From Bacillota bacterium (lineage in GTDB: Bacteria; Bacillota; Clostridia; Christensenellales; Aristaeellaceae), in NCBI GenBank assembly GCA_019137115.1, contig JAGVSV010000228.1:1-20901 (forward strand): a DNA stretch of 20,901 nucleotides, written 5' to 3'. Positions within the stretch are counted from its first letter, which is position 1. Every line of letters begins with the position of its first letter. Below are positions 1 through 6,626 of the stretch, piece by piece. The notes beneath the pieces are model-generated. The model saw only the letters and a list, made by a program, of their open reading frames with translations. It was not told the DNA's origin and searched no databases. The translations under genes were made by a program, and so were the position numbers.

Positions 1-603
1 CGCGATTTCGCCTTGCAGCAGCGGGTAGTGCGTGCAGCCCAGCACCACGACGTCAACCGGCGTCTGCGCGTGGGGGGCCAGTAGCCGCTTCAAAAATGCG
101 TGCAGGTTGGGGCCGGACAGCTCGCTCCGCTCGGCAAATTCCATCAGCCCGGGGCAGGGCAAATGAATCGTGCGCTCGCCGTGGCGGTGCGCCAGTTCAA
201 CGTAGGCGGGGCTGGATAGCGTGGCCGGCGTGGCCATCACCAGCACCTGCCCCTGTTGGCGCAGGGTCTGCGCGCGCTTAAGCGCCGGGCGGATGCCCAC
301 CACCGGGATGGGCAGCGCCTGCCGGAGGGCATCCAGCGCCACGCCGGTGGCCGTGTTGCAGGCGACCACCAGCGCCTTGATGCCCAGCCGGTGCAGGGCA
401 TGAGCGCTGCTGAGCGTCAGCTGCTCGATGTCGTTCTGTGAGCGCACGCCATACGGGGCGTTGCGGTTGTCGCCAAAGAACAGGAAATCCTCGTTCGGGA
501 ACTCCTGCCTGAGCACCTTAAGCACGCTGATGCCGCCAAAGCCGCTGTCAAACACGCCGATGGGCAGCGCCGGATCCGGCGAAGCCGCGGAAAATGCAGC
601 CAT
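1..603 (-). CDS. murI: Glutamate racemase (C-terminus cut by window edge)
   Basis: Interconverts L- and D-glutamate in the cytoplasm to supply D-Glu for peptidoglycan. I translated the minus strand from ATG at 603 and found 201 codons open to the left edge. The family signature IGVFDSGFGG is at residues 15-24 (D19 and S20 in the active site), FFGDNRNAPYG is at 42-52, the first catalytic cysteine is C82 in CNTA, and the second is C190 in LGCTHYPLL. These are the two cofactor-independent acid/base cysteines of the family. Full-length racemases are about 260-280 residues, so roughly 60-80 C-terminal residues lie outside the window. The start is supported by GGGAGG seven bases upstream. The gene is divergent from the GGDEF gene, with a 201-base intergenic region between them. 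Identity is near certain. Confidence 0.96.
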   Translation of the reverse strand, partial: MAAFSAASPDPALPIGVFDSGFGGISVLKVLRQEFPNEDFLFFGDNRNAPYGVRSQNDIEQLTLSSAHALHRLGIKALVVACNTATGVALDALRQALPIPVVGIRPALKRAQTLRQQGQVLVMATPATLSSPAYVELAHRHGERTIHLPCPGLMEFAERSELSGPNLHAFLKRLLAPHAQTPVDVVVLGCTHYPLLQGEIA

Positions 604-641
604 AATATCCTCCCATTCCATGATGATGTTGGATGCCTGTC

Positions 642-670
642 AGTATACGCAAAGGCATCGCACGCGTACA
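642..670 (-). promoter_or_regulatory. Candidate sigma-A promoter for murI
   Basis: Read on the minus strand, a TATACT -10 hexamer occupies 642-647. Only a weak -35 (TGTACG, 665-670) lies 17 bases upstream of it. It sits about 40 bases from the murI start codon. The -10 is good but the -35 is poor, so this is moderate evidence only. Confidence 0.42.
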
Positions 671-700
671 GCACCGGGGGCGCACGAGCCGCTGCCCGGA

Positions 701-729
701 TGGACAACGGAGCCACAAAAGTGTAGGAT
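701..729 (+). promoter_or_regulatory. Candidate sigma-A promoter for the GGDEF gene
   Basis: TGGACA (701-706) and TAGGAT (724-729) are separated by 17 bases and lie about 75 bases upstream of the GTG start at 805. Together with the murI promoter on the other strand it makes the 604-804 gap a compact divergent promoter region. Each hexamer departs from consensus at one or two positions. Confidence 0.5.
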
Positions 730-804
730 ATCCCCAACACAAAGATCGACGCCGGCGGAAGGGCAGCCTTTCCGCCGCGCCGACCTGTATGCGGAGGTGA
801 AACG

Positions 805-2013
805 GTGCGGGCGTTCCGATGGACACGCAATATCGGCTATCGTGTGCGCTATTTTCTGGTCAGCGCCGTCCTGACGCTGGTGCTGCAGATCCCCATCTTC
901 GTGTACTACCAGGACACCTTTCGCATCGCCACCGTGCGCGACGGCGGCTCGGCCATGAACATGGCGATCACCATCGCGCGCTTCCTGGAGGAGGATATCG
1001 AAAACTACCGCGCGCTGTCCGACAGCGCGTCCTTCGCGCCGGGAGATTACGACGAAGCGTACTACCAGCGCATGCTGGCGGCGTTCCGGCACCTGAAGGA
1101 CAGCAGCGAGGCCAGCTTTGTGTTCACCGAACGGCTCCGGGACGGCCGCGCGGAGTATATCCTGGACGGCGAGCCGGAGGACAGCGCGGATTTTTCGCCG
1201 CTGGGGTCCAGCGACTCGGTGGTGCCACTGGAGCTGGAGGCCGCGCAAATGCGCCAGCCCCGCGCCGGCGAGCTTGAGCGCGACCCCAAATGGGGCATGT
1301 TTGTCACCGGCTATGCGCCCATTGTTGACCCGCGGGATGACACTTTGGTCGGTCTGGTGGGGGTGGATTATTCCGCCGAGCATGTGATGCGCCTGCTGGA
1401 CAAACTGCGGCTGTTGATCTACATCACGTCCGCGGTCCTGTTTGCCCTCATCATGGTTGTGATGAACACCTTTATCCACCGGCGGCTGATGGCATACGGC
1501 GCCGACCATGTCACCGGCTTGCTGACCAAGCGCAGCTTTGACGACCAGCTGGATGCGGCGCTGCGCGACCTACAGGAGGAGGAAGCGTCCTCGCTGGCGA
1601 TGATCGATCTGGACAACTTCAAGGAGATCAACGATCTGTTCGGCCATGTCAGCGGCGACACGGCGCTGCTGCACGCCGGCCGCACGATCCGCCAGCACAT
1701 CCGCAAGACCGACCTTGCCGCCCGCTATGGCGGCGATGAACTTTTGATCTTTTTCAGGGGCGCCAGCGGCGCGCAGGCGCAGGCCATCTGCCGCCGCATC
1801 GCCGCCATGATCGAGAAAAATCCCGCGCAGGCCGACGATGGCCGGGTGCTTTCGTATACGCTGTCCATCGGCATTGCCGAGCGGACCCCCGGCATGGGTG
1901 CGCGGGCGCTGGTCGCCCAGGCCGATGCCGCGATGTACCGGGCCAAAAACAACGGCAAGAACCAGGTGTGGCTGGACAGCCCCGCCCCGAAGCGCCAACC
2001 GGCGGGCGCGTAA
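805..2013 (+). CDS. Membrane-anchored diguanylate cyclase (GGDEL variant)
   Basis: Predicted to make cyclic di-GMP from two GTP in response to an extracytoplasmic signal. The 402-residue protein has a transmembrane helix near residues 12-32, an external sensor region of about 180 residues (Cache-like by position and by the phrase GLVGVDYS, not assigned by homology), a second helix near 205-227, then a GGDEF domain. The active loop is RYGGDEL (307-313), with Leu instead of Phe at the last position, a substitution seen in active cyclases. RKTD at 300-303 is an intact RxxD inhibitory site, so product feedback is expected. MIDLDNFKEINDLFGH is the usual metal/GTP-binding stretch. No EAL or HD-GYP domain is present. 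GTG was chosen as start because GGAGGTGA ends five bases before it. I see no T-tailed terminator downstream. Confidence 0.93.
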   Translation: MRAFRWTRNIGYRVRYFLVSAVLTLVLQIPIFVYYQDTFRIATVRDGGSAMNMAITIARFLEEDIENYRALSDSASFAPGDYDEAYYQRMLAAFRHLKDSSEASFVFTERLRDGRAEYILDGEPEDSADFSPLGSSDSVVPLELEAAQMRQPRAGELERDPKWGMFVTGYAPIVDPRDDTLVGLVGVDYSAEHVMRLLDKLRLLIYITSAVLFALIMVVMNTFIHRRLMAYGADHVTGLLTKRSFDDQLDAALRDLQEEEASSLAMIDLDNFKEINDLFGHVSGDTALLHAGRTIRQHIRKTDLAARYGGDELLIFFRGASGAQAQAICRRIAAMIEKNPAQADDGRVLSYTLSIGIAERTPGMGARALVAQADAAMYRAKNNGKNQVWLDSPAPKRQPAGA

Positions 2014-2054
2014 GCCGGATATTTATCCAGCAAACAACATATTTATTTCGTTTG

Positions 2055-2083
2055 TTGACAGGTAAAATTGCGGATGCTATACT
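2055..2083 (+). promoter_or_regulatory. Near-consensus sigma-A promoter of the TRAP-TAXI operon
   Basis: A perfect TTGACA (2055-2060), a 17-base spacer and TATACT (2078-2083) preceded by TGC (extended -10). The 18 bases upstream of the -35 are AT-rich against a GC-rich background and resemble an UP element. The predicted transcript begins near 2090, leaving a leader of roughly 85 bases before the ATG at 2177; I recognise no riboswitch in it. Confidence 0.9.
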
Positions 2084-2176
2084 GCGGCCAAGACGAGGCG
2101 GACGAAGCCGGCAGGGCAAACCGGCGCCAGCAGCCTGCGTATACCGAAAGCCAAGAACAAGGGGGGAATTGGTTCT

Positions 2177-3148
2177 ATGAAGAAATGGGTGGCATTGTTC
2201 CTGTGTGCAGTGATGGCACTGTCCCTGGCATCCGCCGCGGCGGAAACCCAGGTGCTCTCGATGGGCACCGGCGGCACCGCCGGCACCTACTACGCCTTTG
2301 GTTCCGAAATCGCCCAGCTGTGGAACAAGAACATCGAAGGCATCGAAGTGGTCCCGCAGGTGACCGGCGCTTCCAAGGTGAACATCGTCAGCGTCTGCGA
2401 CGGCGAGTTCCAGCTCGGCTTCTCCCAGAACGACACGATCTTCTACGCCTACCAGGGCGACAAGGACCAGTTTGAAGGCGAAGTGTTTGACAACTTCTAC
2501 GCCATCGGCGCGCTGTATCCCGAGGCCGTGCAGCTCGTCGTTGCCGCCGACAGCGACATCACCGGCATTCAGGACCTGAAGGGCAGAAAGATTTCCATCG
2601 GCGCCCAGGGCTCCGGCACCTCGATCAACGCGATCCAGATTCTGGAACTGGCGGGCCTGACGCTGGACGATGTGGAGGAATCCTGGTATTCCTTCGCCGA
2701 AAGCGCCACCGCGTTCCAGAACAAGCAGATTGACGCTGCGTTCATCACGGCCGGCATTCCCAACCCGGCGATCATCGAAATCTCCACCAAGCTGCCCGTG
2801 CGCCTGATCCCGCTGACGGACGATGAAATGGCCACGCTCAGCGAAAAGTATCCCTTCTATGTGCCGGTCACCGTGTCCCAGGACACCTACACCGGCCTGA
2901 CCGAGGATACCGTCATTTCGTCCATCACCGCAGTGATCATCGTCGCCAAGGATCTGGACGAGGATCTGGTGTACAACCTGACCAAGACGCTGTTTGAAAA
3001 GAAGGGCGACCTGACCCACGCCAAGGCGCAGGACCTGGTGCCCTCGTTTGCGGTGGAAGGCATCCCGTGCCCGATCCATCCCGGCGCCGCCAGGTACTAC
3101 GCCGAGGTGAACGTAACCATCCCCGAGGGTTCCCAGCTGCCCAAGTAA
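2177..3148 (+). CDS. TAXI-family TRAP transporter solute-binding protein
   Basis: Extracytoplasmic receptor that delivers a ligand, typically an organic acid or amino acid, to a TRAP permease. The 323-residue protein begins with a signal peptide (KK, hydrophobic core to about residue 18, then SLASAAAE) with a signal peptidase I site and no lipobox. The mature part opens with LSMGTGGTAGTYYAFG, the hallmark N-terminus of the TAXI family (TRAP-associated extracytoplasmic immunogenic), and continues with the phosphate/glutamate-like fold typical of the family (the GRKISIGAQGSGTSINA segment). The start at 2177 follows a G-rich ribosome site at 2159-2166. It is the first gene of a two-gene unit and is separated from its permease by a terminator, which should make the receptor more abundant than the permease. 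The ligand cannot be read from the sequence. Confidence 0.95.
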   Translation: MKKWVALFLCAVMALSLASAAAETQVLSMGTGGTAGTYYAFGSEIAQLWNKNIEGIEVVPQVTGASKVNIVSVCDGEFQLGFSQNDTIFYAYQGDKDQFEGEVFDNFYAIGALYPEAVQLVVAADSDITGIQDLKGRKISIGAQGSGTSINAIQILELAGLTLDDVEESWYSFAESATAFQNKQIDAAFITAGIPNPAIIEISTKLPVRLIPLTDDEMATLSEKYPFYVPVTVSQDTYTGLTEDTVISSITAVIIVAKDLDEDLVYNLTKTLFEKKGDLTHAKAQDLVPSFAVEGIPCPIHPGAARYYAEVNVTIPEGSQLPK

Positions 3149-3157
3149 GGCATCATG

Positions 3158-3194
3158 ACAGGGGCCTGCCCTCGGGGGCTGGCCCCTGTTTTTT
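3158..3194 (+). terminator. Intergenic terminator/attenuator between TAXI receptor and permease
   Basis: A nine-base-pair stem (ACAGGGGCC at 3158-3166 with GGCCCCTGT at 3181-3189) ends in a run of six T (3189-3194). The 14-base interior can extend the pairing. It lies 10 bases after the receptor stop codon and 27 bases before the permease start, so it is likely a partial terminator that sets the receptor:permease ratio. Confidence 0.88.
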
Positions 3195-3220
3195 GGCGCG
3201 CGAGAAGGAGTGTGACCCAT

Positions 3221-5302
3221 TTGAGTGACGAAGAAAAAATCAGGTCGACACCCGAAGAGATGATTGAAGGCATCGAGCGGGTCGCCGAGGCTGAGATCAA
3301 CGAGATTATGAGCAAGTACGACCGCGAGAGCGCGTACCGTACCTTCCCGGATTTCCGGGCGCAGGCGATCGCGGTCGTGTGTGTCCTGTTCTCCATCATT
3401 CAGATCTGGCACGCGATCTCCTCCATCACCTACATCCGCGCGCTGCACCTGGCGCTGGTGATGCTGCTGGCGTTCATCCTGTACCCGGCCAAGCGCTCCA
3501 TGCCCAAGAACACATTGCCCTGGTATGACGTGGTGCTGTCGCTGCTGGGCTTTGCCGTGTGCATGTATCAGGTGTTCAACCAGGGCGCGCTGGCGTCCCG
3601 CCTGCGGTTAAAACCCATTGAAATTTACATCGGCATATTGGGCATCCTGCTGCTGCTGGAAGCCACGCGCCGCGTGGTGGGCCTGCCCATCGTGATCATC
3701 GCGGTGGTGTTTATCGGCCTGGCGGTGTTCGGACCTTCGATGCCCGGCTTCCTGAAAAGCAACCTCTCCTCCCGGCGCATCATTGAGCACCTGTTCTATG
3801 ATTATGAGGGCGTGTTTGGCCCGGCGATCGCCGCCAGCGCCAACTTCATCTTCCTGTTCATGCTCTTTGGCGCGGTGCTGGAATGCACCGGCGTGGGCGA
3901 GTTCTTCATCGACCTGAGCAACGCCATTGCCGGCCACAAGCGTGGCGGCCCGGCCAAGGTGGCGGTCATCACCAGCGCGATGGAGGGCACGGTGTCCGGC
4001 TCCTCGGTGGCCAACACCGTGGGCTCGGGCAGCTTTACCATCCCCATGATGAAATCCCTGGGCTACCGGCCGGAGTTTGCCGCGGCCGTTGAAGCCGCCG
4101 CGTCCACCGGCGGGCAGATCATGCCACCGGTCATGGGTGCCGCCGCCTTCCTGATGGTGGACTCGGTGGGCGTGAGCTACGCCACCATCATCAAAGCCGC
4201 GATCATCCCGGCGCTTCTGTACTTTGCCGGCATCTACATCATCATCGACCTGGAAAGCAAAAAGCGCGGCCTGCTGGGCATGGACAAGGACAAGATGCCC
4301 CGCCTGGCGCGCATAATGGCAGACCGCGGCTATCTGATCCTGCCGCTGATGGCCATCATTTACGTGCTGACCGCCACCTCGCTGACCACCGCCTATGCCG
4401 CGCTGATCGGCATGCTGGTGGCCGTGGCCGGAGGATATGTCAAAACCATCTTTGACGCCGTGATGGCCGCCGCGCGCGGCCGCGACGTGATGGAGGTGGT
4501 GCGCAAAACCGAAGCGCTGCGCGTCAAGGACTACTGGAAGGCGCTGGAAACCGGCGCGCGCAACGTGCTGTCGGTGGCGCTGGCCTGCGCCACATCGGGC
4601 ATTGTGTCCGGGGTGATCACCGCCACGGGCATCGGCGCGCGCATCGGCGGCGGATTAACCGCCCTGGCGGGCGACCGGCTGCTGCTGCTGCTGTTCTTTA
4701 CCATGATCACCTCCATCGTTTTAGGCATGGGGGTGCCCACCACCGCCAACTACCTGATCACCTCGTCGGTGATGGCGCCGGTGGTGATCGGCGCCATGCA
4801 CCGCGTGCTGCCGGACACGGTGGCCAACCTCGCGGCGCTGGGCAGCAACATGCAAAACCTGCCTGCGCACCTATTCACGTTCTACTTTGGCATTGTGGCG
4901 GACATTACGCCGCCGGTGGCCCTTGCGGCGATGGCAGGTGCCGCCATCGCCAAATCCGACCCGCTGCGCACCGGCGTGGAAGCCACACGCCTGGCGGTGG
5001 CAGCGTTCTTGATTCCCTATATGTTCATCTACAACCCCAAGCTGCTCATGCTGGGCGCGCAATGGTGGGAAGTGCTGCAGATGACCGCCACCGCGCTGAT
5101 CGGCATGTTCGGTATCGCAATGTGCCTGGAACGGTTCTACGTGCGCAAGATGAACCTGCTCCAGCAGCTGATGAGCCTGGCCGGCGGCCTGATGCTGATC
5201 GACCCCCGTTTGGTGACTGACCTGGCCGGCATCGCGCTGATCCTGATCGTGGTGCTTTGGCAGCGGTACGATCAAAAGCGCATGCCGGTGCAGCCCGTAT
5301 AG
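3221..5302 (+). CDS. Fused DctQM-type TRAP transporter permease (TAXI type)
   Basis: Ion-driven secondary transporter that takes ligand from the neighbouring TAXI receptor across the cytoplasmic membrane. The 693-residue protein has an acidic, helical cytoplasmic N-terminus (about 50 residues), about four DctQ-like helices, then a long DctM domain with a dozen or so helices, the small and large TRAP subunits in one chain as is usual for TAXI systems. Conserved DctM stretches include SGSSVANTVGSGSFTIPMMK, GGQIMPPVMGAAAF (from residue 297) and MGVPTTANYL (from 503). I chose the TTG at 3221 because AAGGAG lies ten bases upstream. The frame stays open to 3155, but an earlier start would fall inside the terminator hairpin, and GTG at 3212 is too close to the ribosome site. 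It ends just before a bidirectional terminator. Confidence 0.94.
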   Translation: MSDEEKIRSTPEEMIEGIERVAEAEINEIMSKYDRESAYRTFPDFRAQAIAVVCVLFSIIQIWHAISSITYIRALHLALVMLLAFILYPAKRSMPKNTLPWYDVVLSLLGFAVCMYQVFNQGALASRLRLKPIEIYIGILGILLLLEATRRVVGLPIVIIAVVFIGLAVFGPSMPGFLKSNLSSRRIIEHLFYDYEGVFGPAIAASANFIFLFMLFGAVLECTGVGEFFIDLSNAIAGHKRGGPAKVAVITSAMEGTVSGSSVANTVGSGSFTIPMMKSLGYRPEFAAAVEAAASTGGQIMPPVMGAAAFLMVDSVGVSYATIIKAAIIPALLYFAGIYIIIDLESKKRGLLGMDKDKMPRLARIMADRGYLILPLMAIIYVLTATSLTTAYAALIGMLVAVAGGYVKTIFDAVMAAARGRDVMEVVRKTEALRVKDYWKALETGARNVLSVALACATSGIVSGVITATGIGARIGGGLTALAGDRLLLLLFFTMITSIVLGMGVPTTANYLITSSVMAPVVIGAMHRVLPDTVANLAALGSNMQNLPAHLFTFYFGIVADITPPVALAAMAGAAIAKSDPLRTGVEATRLAVAAFLIPYMFIYNPKLLMLGAQWWEVLQMTATALIGMFGIAMCLERFYVRKMNLLQQLMSLAGGLMLIDPRLVTDLAGIALILIVVLWQRYDQKRMPVQPV

Positions 5303-5321
5303 CGGCCAGCCAACAAAAAGA

Positions 5322-5356
5322 GACCGGACGGCCTCCGCGCCATCCGGTCCTTTTTT
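5322..5356. terminator. Bidirectional rho-independent terminator between convergent genes
   Basis: GACCGGA (5322-5328) pairs with TCCGGTC (5343-5349), extended after one mismatch by GG:CC. The plus strand continues into CTTTTTT (5350-5356), and the minus strand reads CTCTTTTTG on leaving the hairpin. It can therefore end both the TRAP permease transcript and the convergent corrinoid-binding-protein transcript. On the minus-strand RNA the mismatch becomes a G-U pair. Confidence 0.92.
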
Positions 5357-5370
5357 ATGCGTGGTTTGCG

Positions 5371-6270
5371 TTACTTCTCTTCGCCGTAGATCAGGTCATA
5401 CAGCGCCCGCGCAGCGTCCACCACCCGCGGGGCAGGGCGGGTGATCGTGTCGCCCAGGGCATACACATGCCCCTCCTTGACGGCGGTGATCGCGTCCCAG
5501 CCCGGGCGCGCCATGATCTCTTCATTGGCGGCGCGGCCGTCGGTGGCAAACAGGTTGGTGGACACGATGTAGTCCGGGTTGCGCTTGATGACCTCTTCCT
5601 CGCTGACCTCGGTCCAGGCGGTCAGGTCGCCAAAGGTGTTGGTCAGGCCCAGCAGCTCGCCCACTTCCTGCATAAAGGTGCCACTGACGGCCGGCCACAG
5701 GCCGTACTGCAGCTCGCTGGACTCAAAATACACCGTGGCTTCGGGTTTGTCCTTGGTCAAGTCCCGCAAGGCCGCAAAGTCCGTCTGCATGCCTTCGATC
5801 AGCTTGGCCGCCTCTTCTTCATGCCCGGTCAGCTTGCCCAGCAGGTCAATGCTGATGTATACGTCCTGAATGTTCTGCGCATCGCTGACAAACACCTGGA
5901 TGCCCGCCTTTTCCAGCTGCGCGGCGTGCTCCTGGGACTGGCCCATCTTGGTCATGATCACCACTTCAGGGGCCAGCGCCACCACCTGCTCGATGTTGAT
6001 CTGGTAGCTGGACTCAACGGATGGGACGTTCAGCACTTCCTCTGGGTAGTTGCACCACTCGCCGCGGCCGACCAGCGTGTCGCCCGCGCCGATGGCGTAG
6101 AGCACCTCACAGTCGCCGGGCATCAGCGCCACCACCTTGGTGGCGGGCTGGTTCAGCCTGATGTCGCGGCCCATCATGTCGGTGACGAGCACGGGCGCTT
6201 CGCCCATCGCCAGCATGGGCGCCAGCACAAGCAGCAGGGACAGGAGCAAGGAGAGGGTACGCTTGGTCAT
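5371..6270 (-). CDS. BtuF-like ABC substrate-binding protein, cobalamin-regulated
   Basis: Extracytoplasmic class III binding protein, most likely for cobalamin or another corrinoid. The 299-residue protein has a signal peptide (KR, long leucine-rich core, cleavage near AMG-EAP) and no lipobox cysteine. The mature part starts VLVTDMMGRDI, followed by ALMPGDCEVLYAIGAGDTLVG, the fold pattern shared by BtuF and ferric-siderophore receptors. WDAITAVKEGHVYAL near the C-terminus is also typical. I chose ATG at 6270 because AAGGAGG lies eight bases upstream and the signal peptide begins there; the frame stays open further, but that stretch lies in the riboswitch expression platform. Ligand assignment rests on the upstream cobalamin riboswitch, since the protein family also includes heme and iron-chelate receptors. 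No permease or ATPase is adjacent, so its BtuCD-type partners must be encoded elsewhere. Confidence 0.92.
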   Translation of the reverse strand: MTKRTLSLLLSLLLVLAPMLAMGEAPVLVTDMMGRDIRLNQPATKVVALMPGDCEVLYAIGAGDTLVGRGEWCNYPEEVLNVPSVESSYQINIEQVVALAPEVVIMTKMGQSQEHAAQLEKAGIQVFVSDAQNIQDVYISIDLLGKLTGHEEEAAKLIEGMQTDFAALRDLTKDKPEATVYFESSELQYGLWPAVSGTFMQEVGELLGLTNTFGDLTAWTEVSEEEVIKRNPDYIVSTNLFATDGRAANEEIMARPGWDAITAVKEGHVYALGDTITRPAPRVVDAARALYDLIYGEEK

Positions 6271-6310
6271 TTGAATGACCTCCTTATGATATTCAAATGA
6301 ACCGCGGAAC

Positions 6311-6336
6311 AAAAAATGTTCCTCCCGGGAGGAACA
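6311..6336 (-). terminator. Intrinsic terminator of the cobalamin riboswitch
   Basis: A perfect 20-base palindrome (TGTTCCTCCCGGGAGGAACA, 6317-6336) forms an 8-bp stem with a CCGG loop on the minus strand, followed immediately by six T (plus-strand A at 6311-6316). It lies between the aptamer and the ribosome site of the binding protein. This is the expected expression platform for ligand-induced termination. Confidence 0.92.
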
Positions 6337-6379
6337 ATACGCAGCCATCGCTGGCACGGCCATTCCTTTCACCAGAAGC

Positions 6380-6397
6380 GGCGGGGATTTCCCCGCC
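6380..6397 (-). other. GC-rich hairpin at the aptamer/expression-platform junction
   Basis: GGCGGGG and CCCCGCC pair around a four-base loop directly after the 3' strand of P1. By position it could be P13 or part of the antiterminator switching element. No T-tract follows, so it is not itself a terminator. Confidence 0.6.
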
Positions 6398-6565
6398 CAC
6401 GCGCATCAGGTCTCCCGGCTTGGCTTCATCCTCCCAGGCGCCTTCCCGCCATTCCGGCAGTGGCCTGTGCCTGTTCGTCCGCTTCACGGTTACTGGGATA
6501 GCCCGGAACTTTCATCCGCATTCCCTGGCGGTTGCCCGCCGCATGTCGCCATGCAGATGCACGTG
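6398..6565 (-). promoter_or_regulatory. Cobalamin (adenosylcobalamin-type) riboswitch aptamer
   Basis: Read on the minus strand, the B12 box is AAGCCGGGAGACCTGAT (close to the AGYCAGGAGACCTGCC consensus). Upstream in the RNA lie GGCCACTG (6458-6465 on the plus strand), then GGGAAGG (6441-6447), and near the 5' end GGGAATGCGG followed by GATGAAAGTTCCG. P1 is formed by CACGTGCATC (plus 6556-6565) and GATGCGCGTG (plus 6398-6407), ten pairs including one G-U, which sets the boundaries. All core blocks occur in the order of the family. It is followed by an intrinsic terminator, so corrinoid binding should switch off the downstream receptor gene by premature termination. Confidence 0.96.
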
Positions 6566-6584
6566 CCGATTCACTTGTGACTGT

Positions 6585-6613
6585 ATCTTACGCCCGCGCG
6601 TGGTACGCGTCAA
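6585..6613 (-). promoter_or_regulatory. Promoter of the cobalamin riboswitch transcript
   Basis: On the minus strand TTGACG (6608-6613) and TAAGAT (6585-6590) are 17 bases apart, placing the transcript start near 6578, a dozen bases before the aptamer's P1 stem. The upstream lipase gene ends at 6627 with only a small untailed hairpin (6615-6627), so some read-through from it is possible. Confidence 0.88.
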
Positions 6614-6626
6614 GGGCGCGGAGCGC

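Noticed and set aside
2090..2176. Possible riboswitch in the leader of the TRAP-TAXI operon
   Set aside because: The leader is about 85 bases with some GC-rich pairing potential, but I recognise no conserved aptamer core and no terminator before the start codon.
3155..3220. Upstream extension of the TRAP permease frame to ATG at 3155
   Set aside because: The codons would lie inside the terminator hairpin and add a Gly/Pro/Arg-rich leader not seen in the family. TTG at 3221 has a proper ribosome site.
1754..3448. Long minus-strand open frame (564 codons) across the TAXI gene and its promoter
   Set aside because: It is antisense to a well-supported gene, rich in His, Arg, Gly and Asp with no family motif, and crosses a promoter and a terminator. 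It is a by-product of high GC codon bias.
5257..6300. 347-codon plus-strand frame opposite the corrinoid-binding protein
   Set aside because: It crosses the bidirectional terminator at 5322-5356 and is antisense to a protein with a signal peptide and clear class III receptor motifs.
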